From Absidia repens (taxonomy: Eukaryota > Mucoromycota > Mucoromycetes > Mucorales > Cunninghamellaceae), in NCBI GenBank assembly GCA_002105175.1, contig MCGE01000018.1, forward strand, positions 434,001 to 498,000: a stretch of 64,000 bases of DNA. The letters are read 5' to 3'. Positions within the stretch are counted from its first letter, which is position 1. Every line of letters begins with the position of its first letter. Under the pieces are notes generated by a model. It made no database searches, was not told where the DNA came from, and saw only the letters and a program-made list of their open reading frames with translations. Shown here one piece after another: positions 42,734 to 56,639 of this stretch. Both the position numbers and the translations under genes were made by a program.

Positions 42734-44943
42734 ATGAACATATATAACAGAGCCGAAACATGGTATTATGATCACGCATTACCGCATTTGGAGAAGGATC
42801 CACTGAAAAAGATTGGTTCAGCGATAGCGATCACTTGGATCTCTTACAAGATCTCTACGGTAAGCCCGTACAACTTCTATTACTACCAATAAGGTTCATC
42901 AGTTGACTCACTTTTTATTCGTTGACTTTAATAGAAAATATATGATGCTTGCTTTGGACCATTATGCGATATACCAGGACCTTTCTACGCCAAATTTTTT
43001 GCTATTCCCAGAGCTTTTACTGATAACCCGCGCGGCACAAGGTAAGTGAATGAGCTACGATCCCTTCGTGCGTTTGTATTAAAATCCCACTCTCACCCTC
43101 CTCCTCCTCCTCCTCCTCTTCTTATAGTTATCGTCGAATGAAGGCTTTACATGATCAATATGGAACTATTGTGAAAATCAATCCCTCTACGATTGCCATC
43201 TCCGACAAAGATTGGATTAAGGAAATCCTGGTCAAAGACGATTTACCCAAGGGCCCAAACTATGGTTTCTTACAAGGTGATATGATTTATATGTGACAAT
43301 TTGACGGTTTCTCATATTGTGTGTGTGTGTGTGTTTTGTTAGGTAGCGGGAATCAAACATTATTCAATACTAGGGACAAAATATTCCACAAACAACGCGT
43401 AAGTGATTGGATTGTTATAATTTATCTTTCTATCGCACTGAAATGATCTCTTTTTTCTCTTTGCTGTTTCTATAGCGCCGCGTGGTCTCTCCAGCATTTG
43501 CCGTCAAATATCTCAACTCCCTTGAGACTTTCATGGATTCATGCACTGAAGCTTTTATCAACAGAATCGACAAGGATATTGAAAACACCAGGGATAGCTC
43601 AAATGGATTTGGCACCGTTGATATTTGGATGCTTCTAGGAAGTCTTGCTCTTGATATCATTGGTAGTACTGCTTTTGGTGAATCATTCAACATGGTAGAA
43701 TCAAATGACCATTTTATTCCAGTTGCTATCACTCGTGGTATGCGGTTCGCCCCCAAGTTGGTCTTGTATCCTTTTCTAGGTAAACTGGTCAAATTATTCC
43801 GCTTAAATCGTGATCCACGATTTGACAAAGTAAGATTTGTAAAAAGAAAGCTTCAATTTTTGGGTCACTCATATTATTGTCTTTTGTCGGGATGATAGTT
43901 TATGCGTGCTCTTATTATCAAACGACTTGAAAATGATCAACGGCGTGATGATATTCTCCAAATTTTGATCGACACTCAACTAGCCTCACATCAAGAGGAC
44001 AGACTCACTGTTGATGCCATCATTGCCGAAGTGGTTCTTTTTCTTATTGCTGGGTAAAGTCAGGGGAGTTTTTTTTTTTTTTTTCTTTAAAAAAGAAATA
44101 CGGAAATGATGGGTCAAGCTTCAATCATGATGATTCATATGTATTTTATTTTTACAGGTCAGAAACGACTTCTAACACAACTGGATTTGCTCTCATTGAA
44201 CTTTTACGACATACTGAAAAATTGAACAAGTTACAAGAAGAAATAGACAATGTACCTATGGAAAACGGCAGAACATTGCATACGCATGATCAATTGAAAC
44301 ACCTACCTTATCTTAATGCTGTCATCAACGAAACAATGCGACTCAATACCATCGCTTCCAATGGATTACAACGTATCACGGATTCCGATTTGATATTAGG
44401 CGGCAAAATATTCATTCCAAAAAATGTAAGTACTATTAATCGAGAAAAAAATACGGGCGATGGAACAGACTTATTTGTATTATTTCATATTGATATATAT
44501 AGACTGTTGTGATCTGCAGCTTGAACCATGCCCAAAGAAACCCTTCCTATTGGCCCAATCCTGAAGAGTTTCTTCCTGAACGCTGGCTTGATGATGCTCA
44601 AGTAAAACCTTGTTTGGATGCGTTCTATCCTTTTAGTGCTGGGTAAAAAACCGATCAATATCAAAAGGGATAAAAAAAAAGAATTTACAATATGCGTTTT
44701 TTTTTTTTTTTTTTTTTTTTTTGTGTGCGTGTGGTGGGGGTGGGGTAATATAGGTCCAGAAATTGCATTGGAAAACAATTTGCTCTTCAAGAAATGCGAA
44801 TCACTTTGGCAACATTGATCAGTCGGTACGAATTCAGGGCCATTCCGGAAGAACTCGAGGCTGCAAAAGATATCCGTCAATTTATCACTCTCACTGTGGA
44901 AAAAAATAGTTTCAAGGTGCTGATAAAACAACGAATGACATGA
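42734..44943 (+). CDS. Cytochrome P450 monooxygenase
   Basis: Nine exons: 42734-42859, 42935-43041, 43128-43276, 43343-43398, 43476-43829, 43899-44053, 44158-44425, 44503-44642, 44754-44943; 1545 nt, 514 residues, the usual P450 length. An N-terminal hydrophobic segment (IGSAIAITWISYKI, residues ~23-36) anchors it to the ER. Hallmarks in order: Pro-rich hinge CDIPGPFYAKF; oxygen-binding I-helix AGSETTSNTT (near 315-325); K-helix ExxR as NETMRL; PERW-like FLPERW; and heme loop FSAGSRNCIG with the thiolate Cys near 456. The start ATG is in frame with the splice-free first exon. Substrate unknown; it does not sit in an evident cluster. It needs a P450 reductase partner encoded elsewhere. Confidence 0.93.
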
Positions 44944-45562
44944 TAGTATAGTTTAGTTAGTTACTTTCAGTATAGTTATTTATTGTTGTATTTGTTCGAA
45001 ATAAAATCGATCTTCTTTATATCACTATCCTATCATGTGTACGTGTGTTGACCAGTCACATGTCTCTTCTGCTCATAAAATATCAATGTGTTTTGTCTTC
45101 ATCTTTTAATCGATATACAGAAATATAGTGACTTTTTAATACACAGAAAAATGCAATGAGGAAGAAAAGGTGGTTGTGCAAAGGGATTCATAAATGTGAT
45201 GACATTTGTTGGAAAGTGTCAATTCAAGTGTGGATGAGATTTAGGAATTTAAGAATTTTCTATAGATGGCATAACTCTATTGGTCAAGCTATGTATTATC
45301 ACCATGATAAAAAATTGTAGACATCAATAAAGAGAGGGTATTGTATGTTTTTTATTTCAAAGAAGAGCCAAAAGAAAGAAAAAAAAAAGTGAAATGATAA
45401 CAGTAGTGATAGTAATAATACTAGGGGGAGAAATAGAGAGACAGAGAGATATTACAAAAGACAACGGATCAAAATGTGAAGGGGAAATACAACGCTAATA
45501 ATTAAAATAAAAAAAAAATACTATATAAACTAAGGTGTTCTACTAAAAAGGTACTACTATAA
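44944..45562. other. Convergent intergenic region; no gene seen
   Basis: AT-rich 3' flank of the P450 gene and of the minus-strand glycosyltransferase gene. AATAAA at 45000-45005 is a likely poly(A) signal for the P450. Nothing else recognised. Confidence 0.5.
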
Positions 45563-46912
45563 CTACCATTGTTGCGCTTCTTGCAGATACCTGTAAATGG
45601 AGCCCGATTGAGTTTGTTTCTTGGGTTGATCAAAATGCACAGCAAAAGTTTGTCGTAAGCGAAGAGGACTAAAATCGGCCTGATCCAAAGGAGACGGTAA
45701 GGAGTTGGATGCTTTGCAATTGGTGGGATCGGTAAAGCACCAGGGTAATGTCGACCAAGGTTTTTGACCATTACGTAGCAGATTCTGATAAATGCGCTGA
45801 TACAGTTCCGCACCTCTTGTACCACGGCCGCTTTTACCAGTAGCACCAAATATAGTTTTTGTGATCTTGTTGTTGTTCTTGATGTTGTTGCTGTTGTTGT
45901 TGCTACGTGATTTCGTTGTGCCATATAAAAGTTCACATACTGCTCGTGATTGAGGATAAAAATGCCAAAGTCCACTGCCTTCAAATGGATTACCAGCCAT
46001 TGATGTTTGACATTTCCCTTGAGCGATCCATTCATGACCCAACAACGGCGTCATGTCCCTGACAAACAAAGTATTGAGATCAAACCAGACACCACCGTGT
46101 TGATAAAGTACCGCTAATTTTAAGAGTTCTGGATCAGAAACCATTGTCGTATATCCCATCAATCCATTGTTGCTGTCATCACTTTCTGTTTCCATGTGTT
46201 TGCTGCCTGATGATGATGATGATGATCCCGCCGCTGCTGCTTGTGCCGCTGTTGCCGCCGCTATGGCTGCTGGTTCAAGAGGAGTTCCGGTTGTCAGTTC
46301 ATCACTGTATACTTGGTATCGAGTCTTGGTGTTCGCCGCTTTCTTCCAAAAAGGATCCGAGACTAACTTTTCTTCATCATCAGGGTGGATCCAGACGATG
46401 AGTTGAGACGAATTCAAAGGTTGAGTAGCCATGAATGATCGTAGAGTTGCCAGGTGAGTAGTGGTAAGTTGATCGGACCTTTGGAGTTGACTTGACCAAG
46501 TGGTATGAAAGGTGGTAATAGAATCGTCAGTCGATGGTAAAGGTTGTAACAAATAGGCATAATCATAACAGGTGTATTCTTCCCAAACTGGAATCCCCGG
46601 GATAAAGTTGTAGACATATTTCTTTGTTGGTGTCGTTGATGAAGAAGTAGCAGTGGTAGTGTTAGTGTTCCCAAAACAAAATGTGGATAGAGGCTCCGCT
46701 TCAGTAGGCTTAGAAAGTGTGATCCATTCCCGTATATAGAGCCTTGCATTGAGTTCCAATCGACAGATTACCAAGAAGGAAAATAAAGCAAACAAGATGC
46801 CAATGACAAGCCATCTGAGTATGTTGAGAATCCCACGTCTATTACGCCGAGTCCATACAGTGCCCACAGGCAAGTATTTGTTCGTGGAAGATGAGGAAAA
46901 AAACCATACCAT
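45563..46912 (-). CDS. Type II membrane glycosyltransferase, fungal DXD-sugar-transferase type
   Basis: A single-exon frame of 449 residues from the ATG at 46912; an in-frame ATG at 47038 would add 42 residues and cannot be excluded. A short basic cytoplasmic tail is followed by one signal-anchor span (LRWLVIGILFALFSFLVI, about 30-50), typical of Golgi enzymes. The catalytic region contains LKLAVLYQHGGVWFDLNTLF, LLGHEWIAQGK and LPWCFTDPTNC, which are blocks of fungal GT32-like enzymes. The metal-binding DXD here reads D-L-N (Asn codon at 46073-46075). An Ala-rich and Ser-rich insertion precedes the core (about 46190-46265). It probably modifies glycoproteins or glycolipids; donor unknown. Confidence 0.8.
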   Translation of the reverse strand: MVWFFSSSSTNKYLPVGTVWTRRNRRGILNILRWLVIGILFALFSFLVICRLELNARLYIREWITLSKPTEAEPLSTFCFGNTNTTTATSSSTTPTKKYVYNFIPGIPVWEEYTCYDYAYLLQPLPSTDDSITTFHTTWSSQLQRSDQLTTTHLATLRSFMATQPLNSSQLIVWIHPDDEEKLVSDPFWKKAANTKTRYQVYSDELTTGTPLEPAAIAAATAAQAAAAGSSSSSSGSKHMETESDDSNNGLMGYTTMVSDPELLKLAVLYQHGGVWFDLNTLFVRDMTPLLGHEWIAQGKCQTSMAGNPFEGSGLWHFYPQSRAVCELLYGTTKSRSNNNSNNIKNNNKITKTIFGATGKSGRGTRGAELYQRIYQNLLRNGQKPWSTLPWCFTDPTNCKASNSLPSPLDQADFSPLRLRQTFAVHFDQPKKQTQSGSIYRYLQEAQQW

Positions 46913-47293
46913 TTCAGAATAAGTAAGGAGGAGAAAGAAAGAATAGAAGAAAAAATTGGCTGGATCAGCTTTTTTTTTGACTCTTTTGTGTAGCACTCCG
47001 CTTTTAAACCATCCAATCAGAAATTCTGCCCTACCCATATCCAGTTTAGCCCTTTCTTCCCAAATGACTGAGTAAATTATTCAAAACTACACTATAAATA
47101 AAATACAGCAATTATTTGATTGATCAATTGATTTTTATTTAAAAAGGGAAGATAATATTAAAGTGAAAAGAGTAACAATGAAGCATGGTAATAATGATAA
47201 AAATAAAGAATAACAAAATCATAATGATAAAAAAGAGGGGGAAAAGACCAAGGTAAAAAAAAAAAAAAGAGGTGATCAATACTATACAACTAA
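46913..47293. other. Spacer between the glycosyltransferase and UGP1 genes (both minus strand)
   Basis: About 380 bp of AT-rich sequence with AATAAA-like poly(A) signals for UGP1 (complement near 47170-47215) and the leader of the downstream gene. No further gene. Confidence 0.5.
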
Positions 47294-49161
<1,868 letters not shown>

Positions 49162-49667
49162 TTTATTGAGAATAAAGAATAACGAAGCAAAAAATAGCAA
49201 AAGAAAGAATAATAAAATATAAATCAATAAAGAAGAAAAAGAAGAAGAGAAGAAACTGAATTCTGCTGGTTTTTTATTTCAGCACTAGAAAAAAAAACGA
49301 TCGGTAGGTTACACTTGGTTTTAAATCCAGATGGACGAAAATCGAAAAAAACACCCTTACAAAGAAAATACTCCAGTTTCATATTGCACTGTCATGAGAA
49401 AGAATGGTCCATTCCATCAATGTCAATAATAAGAGTGTACTCGGAAAGAAACTATACAAAATTAGATTGTTTACTTTTGACTTGTCATTAATTAAAAATA
49501 TGCTCTCCAATGGCAGAGAAATGTCGCTTTTGTTTCTACTGTCCCTACTACTCGGGGTTTAAAACAGTTTATTTGCGCAAGGACAGGGTGGGCTTTTTTT
49601 TTCTCATTTTTCTTTTTCTTTTGTCTTCCCACTTCATCTGGATACGCAGAAAAAGTTGTCCGCTTAT
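49162..49667. promoter_or_regulatory. Divergent promoter region of UGP1 and the ENTH gene
   Basis: About 500 bp between divergent start codons, with purine-rich repeats near 49220-49255 on the UGP1 side and a T-rich tract near 49595-49622 on the ENTH side. No specific site assigned. Confidence 0.4.
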
Positions 49668-51666
49668 ATGAATTCTTTATCACAGCTGAATTTACAAATT
49701 CCTGACCTTTGGGAAGTCAGGGTAAGTAATTTATTTAGTTTATCACCATTATTTTTAGAAAAGTGAAAGCGCCTTGGACTCAAACGTCATCTCTCCTCTT
49801 TTTTTTTTTTTTTTTTTTTTTTTCTTTTCTCATCTCACTGTAGGATGTCATCAATAAAGTGTAAGTAGGAATATACTGTATCCTTGTATTATGTTTTCTA
49901 ACGATACTCTTCTTCTTTATTTGTAACGTAGGAAAAATGTGGTACTCAATTATACGGAAATGGAAGCCAAGGTCCATGAAGCCACCAACAATGAAGCCTG
50001 GGGTGCTTCTAGCACTCTTATGCTGGAAATTGCACAAGGAACTTTCAACTAGTAAATAAAAATGATAGACCATTCAATATTTAGCAAGAAACTCACTGTA
50101 TTATTATTATTATTATTATTACTATTTTTACTATTATTATTTTATTAGTCAATACTTCAACGAAATTATGCCTACTTTGTACAAACGATTCACAGAAAAA
50201 GAAGCTAGTCAATGGCGTCAGATTTATAAGGTAAGATATTACATTCACATTTGATTACGTAAGTCTTATATTGTTATTATCTTCTTCGTTAGGCTCTTGT
50301 CCTTTTAGAATATCTTGTCAAAAATGGCTCTGAACGTGTTGTTGATGACGCCCGCTCCCATATTTCCATGATTAAAATCATGAGAAACTTCCACCATATT
50401 GATGAAAAAGGAAAAGATCAAGGCCTCAACGGTAAGTGTGGTTATGATTACATTGGTATGAATTCATTAATTAATATTTTGGTTTCGTCATGCCACGTAC
50501 CTTTCTTAGTGCGGAATCGTGCAAAGGAATTGGCCGACTTGCTTAGTGATACCGACAAAATCAAAGCTGAGCGTAAGAAGGCGAAACAAAATCGAAACAA
50601 ATATACTGGTGTTGGGTCAGATTCTACTTTTGGCATGGGCTCTGGTAGCAGTGGTGGTGGTGGTGGTGGTATAGGCAGTGGCTCTCGCTTTACTGGATTT
50701 GGCAGTGACTCTCTTCCGACCATGGGCAGTGGCGGCGGATTTAGCTCCACCGGCGGATTTAGCTCCTCTGGAGGATTCGGCAGCAATGATTTTTATGATG
50801 AAGATGGAGGCAAATATGATGATGATGATTCCCCAAAGAACTCTCCAAGCAATGTTTCAAGCCCATCGTCGCGACCTCAAACAACAGCTCGATCTCAACC
50901 TGCGACAGCCAAGGAAGCAAATTTGTTTGATTTTGGTGACGAAGAAGCAACTCATACTCACAAGGCAGATGATGATTGGGGCGATTTTGCTACTGGTGTG
51001 AACAACAATGCGAATGACGGTAAGCGGGAAAAAAAGCATGACATATTTGCAATTATTCTGTACTGATCTATCTTTCTCTAATTAGAATTCGATGATTTCC
51101 AAAGTGCACCTGCCATATCAAACTCACAAAAAGCACCAGCTCCATCAGTAGCACCAGCACCAGCACCAGCTCAACAAAAAAAGAACAACTTACTGGATTT
51201 ATTGGGTGACGATGCCTTTTCACCATCTCCAGCAACATCCAACTTTACACCATCGCCAACCATGGCATCTTCTCAACCTTCATTATTGGATCAGTCCATG
51301 GGCGGGGCTACAGGACCAACAGCAACGGCCATGTCATCTTCATCTTCTCGACCAATGACTCCAAGTAGCAACAACAATAATACAGCATCATCATCACCTG
51401 CAGTTTCATCAGATGGAGGAGCAGGTAAGAAACCCAATCTTCCTGGTGGTATATGGTCACAGGCCTCCGGATTTGTGTCTTTGGATTCATTAGGCAAAAC
51501 CAGCAACACCTCCAAAACTTCAACTGGCCCCTCCATGAACGCCATGAAATCTTCAAGTGTCAACAATGGCTGGAATAATTGGGCATCAGCCAACTCTTCT
51601 CCCTCCATCCCTCAACAAAAGCCCCCCTCTACTCCTAAATCCCCTTTTGATGATCTTCTCTCTTAG
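49668..51666 (+). CDS. ENTH-domain clathrin adaptor (epsinR/Ent3-like)
   Basis: Seven exons: 49668-49721, 49844-49860, 49932-50051, 50149-50230, 50293-50431, 50510-51019, 51086-51666; 1503 nt, 500 residues. Exon 2 is only 17 nt. The ENTH domain fills residues 1-150: LQIPDLWEVRDVINKV, NYTEMEAKVHEATNNE, WGASSTLMLEIAQGTFNY and LLEYLVKNGSERVVDDAR. It is followed by a Gly/Ser/Phe-rich linker. The tail has acidic-aromatic peptides (LFDFGDE, DDWGDFA) of the kind that bind the gamma-ear of AP-1/GGA, and a clathrin-box-like LLDLLG (near 343-348). This set matches epsinR/Ent3 rather than endocytic epsin because no UIM or NPF motif is evident, pointing to trans-Golgi/endosome traffic. Confidence 0.9.
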
Positions 51667-52326
51667 TTATTTGACTTGATAGTTTTTTTATTTTTATTTT
51701 ATTTTATTGATTTATTTATACACCCATTTTTATACATTTTATGAAATTGAAATAAAGCTGAACCTTTTTTTATACTTTTTTATACATTTTGATGATGTAG
51801 TGACTTCTGCCAATTATAAATATGTACATTGAAAGCAAACAAAAAGGGTTTATTGTGTGACATAATTTGTTGGCCATTGGCAGTCAGATTATGTGTATGA
51901 TAGCGAAGAGGGGAATTAGAGTGTTATTGGAACGAATGGGTCGTCATTAAACTTTTTTTTCTTATTTTCCTTATGGTCTGTATTCAATTGAAAATAGACT
52001 AAAATGATCTTAATGTATTTTTATTTAAACATTTAGATGAATGGAACTTGGATATGTAGTGTAAAAATACAGTGAGACCTTAAAAATTCAGATCAATTTT
52101 AACACTGTAAAAAATTACGCTGGTGTAACATTGACGCCTGAGTGAATTTCAGTTCTCCTTATAATTTACATCGCTATCGAAAAAAAAAGAAAAAACCTTT
52201 TTATTCACCTTCCTTTATTTTTATTTTTTACCTTTATTTCAAAAACCCATTCCACTCTTTTTATTTACAATATACATCCACTTACCCACACACACAAAGA
52301 CACAACACACACGTTTACTCAATCTT
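51667..52326. other. Intergenic; no gene seen
   Basis: 3' flank of the ENTH gene (AATAAA near 51751) and leader of the RhoGAP gene, with CA-rich sequence (cacacacaaagacacaacacacac) near 52290. No coding frame of note. Confidence 0.5.
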
Positions 52327-55300
52327 TTGAATATGTCTACACCTACAACTATTGCCACTGCAACTGAATTCAATCAACTACGAGCGCAAAACGAACAACT
52401 ATGGAAGATTATTGAACGACAACGAACAATGATTCAAGACCTTCAAAAGGAAAATTTGCGATTGGCAGCTGAACGAGATGGTTTACAGGACAATGTCAAC
52501 ACGTTTGAACGTGCTCAAAAACAACGTGCTTCCATTCTTTTTACACCTGAAACTCTCAAGGCCATGACCGATTCAACAACCACAACTACTGATGATGAAC
52601 CAAGTCGTATGCCACCACCTCGCTCTCCTTATCGTTCCAATAGCGACAAACCCGAATCTCAATTTGCTCACAAAGAACAACTTTTACGCCAAAGAGGAAA
52701 GCATATCAACTTTTCTCTCGATACTTCTGACTCTACAACTACCAATATGACTTCCACTACTTTACAACAACAACCACAACAACAGACACCCCTCTCCCCT
52801 CGAAACGTGATATTAGACAAGGATCATCAACAAGCTCAGAAATGCCAGACCAATAATATAGTGGCATCACCATCAAGCACTTCTGAACGACCTCCTTTTG
52901 TTATGCCCGTGCCTAGTGTCTCTTCTCCCATCACTACTAACATACCGTTGGATGTGGCCTCACTTTCTTCATCACTCTCGTCTACAGGCTCATCTTACCT
53001 ACGTCCCACCTCTCCACCTGACCTTTCTCAACGTGCTGTGGGGAACAGATCGAAAAGGGAAAGCCATGTATTCTTCTCTCCACCTCCTGCATCATCGATG
53101 GTAACGGACGCTCCTACTACATCTTACTTGGACATTGATCATCCTCTCAACAACACGACTACGCCATTGACGCCTTCAACACCTACTATCACCGGTTCTT
53201 CGTTACCTCCCCCTCCTCCTCCTCAACATCAATATCAACACCCACAGCATATGCATACCATGTCTTCAGTATCAACATCAACAACAATATCCTCTTCTTC
53301 CTCTTTATCCTCCTCTTCTTCCACCTTACCGCCCAGTCCTTTTGCTGGTGGTATTACAAATATTGCTGTCAAGGTGCTTGGATCGAATATTCGCCAAAAC
53401 GAGAAATGTCGGGAAGTCATATCCTTTATTATATCTATTGGAAAGAAACCGGATGAACACAATTTGGAATTTGAGGAACTTTGGCGTGTCGAAAAATTAT
53501 ATTCCCACTTTCTTGAATTGGATAGCAAGGTAAAAAAGAACACACACATATACACACGCACACTTATGATCGTTACCATAGCACTATGATTTCTCACCCT
53601 ATTTTTTCTTTATTTTTATTTCATTAGATAAAATCAGCTCACCGGTCAGTTGCCAACCGTCTTGCCAAATTACCAGACAAGGCCTTATTCACAACAAACG
53701 CACCCAGCAAAGTTGATCGACGAAAAGCGGCACTGGAAAATTATCTTCAACACATTATTTCCCTGCCATTGGACGACATCTCTAATTTGTGTGAATTTCT
53801 CAGTACGAATGTGGTGGATGCCGATGTGATGTACTCTCGGACGGGCCGAAAAGAAGGCTATTTGACGAAACGAGGCAAGAACTTTGGTGGATGGAAAACA
53901 CGCTACTTTGTGCTGAATAGATCAAGCTTGGAATACTATGAATCGAAAGATGGTAATCACCTGGGTACAATTCGGTTGGTCAATGCCCAAATTGGACGAC
54001 AAACGCCGGGTTCCTCGTCTAGTACTACTTCGGACGACCATAGCAATATTTATCGGCATGCTTTTTTGATTGTGGAGCAAAAACGGACCGGATCTTCTCA
54101 TGTGGCTCGACATATCCTTTGTGCTGATTCGGATCAAGACCGTGATGCTTGGGTGGATGCTCTTTTCAAAAATGTCAGCATGGATGATGGCAAGCAGTCC
54201 TCGACCGATGGTGGCATACCGCCTGTGATGAAGAAGAAACCAACAAAATCTAGTTCTTCGTCTACTCATGAAACCGACATTGACAAATGGCAGCCATCTG
54301 TGGGTCAAGGTGGATCTGATATTGGTATTGCTTTGACGGGACCTCCTCCTAAATATGGCATGGTGAATGAAAGCTCGGAATCGCTACCCACAAAATGGCC
54401 ATCTGCATTATCACCACCGCCCATCGTCTTTGATCAACGTACAAGTTTGGACCAGCCTCGTTCTACTCACTCCGTCATGACTGGCACCAATCAACTTACA
54501 AACACCAAAGGCTCCAATCATTCGCTGCAACCCGGACCTTACCTTGCACGCCGTAGCTCCATGGTCAACCTGCTCAATACTAGTCATGAAGAAGAAGTCG
54601 TATTGCCTGCACGCGCTATGTCTCCCTCTCCAGCATTTGGTCGTGACAGTGATGATCTACTCGGTGGTGATGATGTACCTGGAAAGAAACCCAAGACCAA
54701 GCGTATGACTTTTTGGGGTAAGAAAATGTTCAACAGCAGCAGTGAAAGTTTGGTGGTACCTTCACGCCCTTCGCCTTCCTCTTCGTCCTCTTCATCCACA
54801 GCTACCAACAATACATTGGATATGTCGACATCATCAACTACAACATCAACTGGTGCACCTACACAATCAACTTCTTCAGGTTTTCGTGGATTCTTATCTA
54901 GACCATCTCATGAACATGGTCGGTCTCATGGCAGCAGCAAGGATATGCATCATCAAACTCCTCAACAACCTGTCTTCGGTGTGCCTCTTGAAGAATCTGT
55001 TCGTGTCTCTCGGGTGTCCGATACCTACCAATTGCCATCTGTTGTTTTCCGGTGTCTTGAATACTTGGATGCCAAGAAAGCGGTACTGGAAGAAGGTCTT
55101 TACAGGCTTAGTGGTAGCAATATCATGATGAAATCACTGAAACAAAAATTCGATATAGGTACTTTATGAAAAAAAAAATGAATCGAATGACACTCTAATA
55201 CCTTTTTTTTTTTTTTGATTTTTTCTAGAGGGTGATATCAATTTATTGGAGGCCAAAGAGGAATATGATGTGCATGCCATTGCTGGATTATTGAAAATGT

Positions 55301-55963
55301 GGCTTCGTGAACTACCGACAAGTGTGCTTACTCGTGAACATCGAATGGACTTCCTTCATGTGATTGGTAAGAAGATAATTAATAATAGAAACAAAAACAG
55401 GATAACAAAATTTATTGACCTCCAAAAAAAATTGGTTATTTTTATAGATCTTCTAGATCGCAAGGATCGTGTGAATGAGCTAGGTCGATTGGTGTCTCTA
55501 TTACCTATTGTTAATTATACCTTGCTTCGAGCCTTAATAGCACATTTGATTCAGGTGGTACAACATTCGGACGTAAACAAGATGACCATGCGAAATGTCA
55601 GTATTGTATTCTCACCAACTCTTGGTATCCCAGGGACGGTCTTCAATTTACTGATGAGTGAATTTGATTATATCTTTTGGACAACGGAAGATGGTGATGC
55701 CGCACCAAGAATGATACTAGATGACGAAAATACTATTTATGAAACACCAACCAAAGTCATAGATACAGAAGACCAGACTGCCACAACAACCGAAACATCA
55801 TCAACAGATCACACAACGAAGAACAATGATGATGGTGGCTCGAGATTGAAACGAAGGCCGACTTTACAACTTTTGGACGGTAGAAGCAATCGAAACAGTG
55901 TGAATTATCGAGAATCAGCTCCAGATACAATAGTTGAACTAGAAAAACATCAACAATATCATG

Positions 55964-55995
<32 letters not shown>

Positions 55996-56202
55996 AAGAA
56001 GAAAAGGAAAACTGTCGGGTTCAATATGTTTTAAAAAATCTAACATTATTTATTTATCGTAGGACAACAATTGATGCTAGATGAAATCGAAGATGAAGTC
56101 AACGATTTGGCACTCACAGATGACGACTTTTCGGTATTATCGGATGATAAAGCCCAACCCCAACAGCAACCTCAAACTGAACCTACGGCCATTACCACTT
56201 AG
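52327..56202 (+). CDS. Bem3-like Rho/Cdc42 GTPase-activating protein (coiled coil-PX-PH-RhoGAP)
   Basis: Five exons: 52327-53529, 53628-55158, 55229-55366, 55448-55963, 56063-56202; 3528 nt, 1175 residues (an in-frame ATG at 52333 is equally possible). Domains: a coiled coil (about 12-65; FNQLRAQNEQLWKIIERQR), a disordered Ser/Thr/Pro region, PX (about 340-460; LWRVEKLYSHFLELD, LPDKALF), PH (about 475-590; KEGYLTKRGKNFGGWKTRYF), a second disordered region and RhoGAP (about 850-1045; FGVPLEESV, arginine finger in EGLYRLSGS near 893). This order is that of yeast Bem3. PX and PH should target phosphoinositide membranes at growth sites, where the GAP turns off Cdc42 or Rho. Confidence 0.93.
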
Positions 56203-56639
56203 TAGTATTTAGTTATCCTGCTTCAATATCTTCCATATCAGTTTTACACACTCGTTATTCCTATTATTTATTTATTTTTATTTATATATACACATATATA
56301 TATTTATATATCTTTTTAATCTATACTTCTTTTTTATCATTTTTTTATACACTTCTTCTTTTATATAGTGCATTATTTTTATTGTATTAAACATCATTCA
56401 AATAGGATTGTTTGGTTCTGTTTTTAATCTTCCAAAAATTTCTGACTTTTTGTAATGCAGCTTTCTTTTTTTGGCAATCTCTCCCCATCTTCCCCTTTTT
56501 ATGGTCTATTTATTTACGACATCTCACCCCTTTTCCTCCTTTCTCTTTCTTTTCCTTCTTTTTTTTTTTTTTTTTTTTATCCCAACCCGTCCCTCTTTTT
56601 TTTTTTCCTTTTTTTTTTTTTTTTTTTTTTTTGATCACC
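56203..56639. promoter_or_regulatory. Promoter region of the NIPA gene with long T tracts
   Basis: The 3' flank of the RhoGAP gene is followed by pyrimidine-rich sequence with runs of T (about 56560-56577, 56598-56606, 56609-56632) ending 8 bp before the ATG at 56640. Frames reading through these runs encode Phe- or Lys-rich artefacts. Confidence 0.5.
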
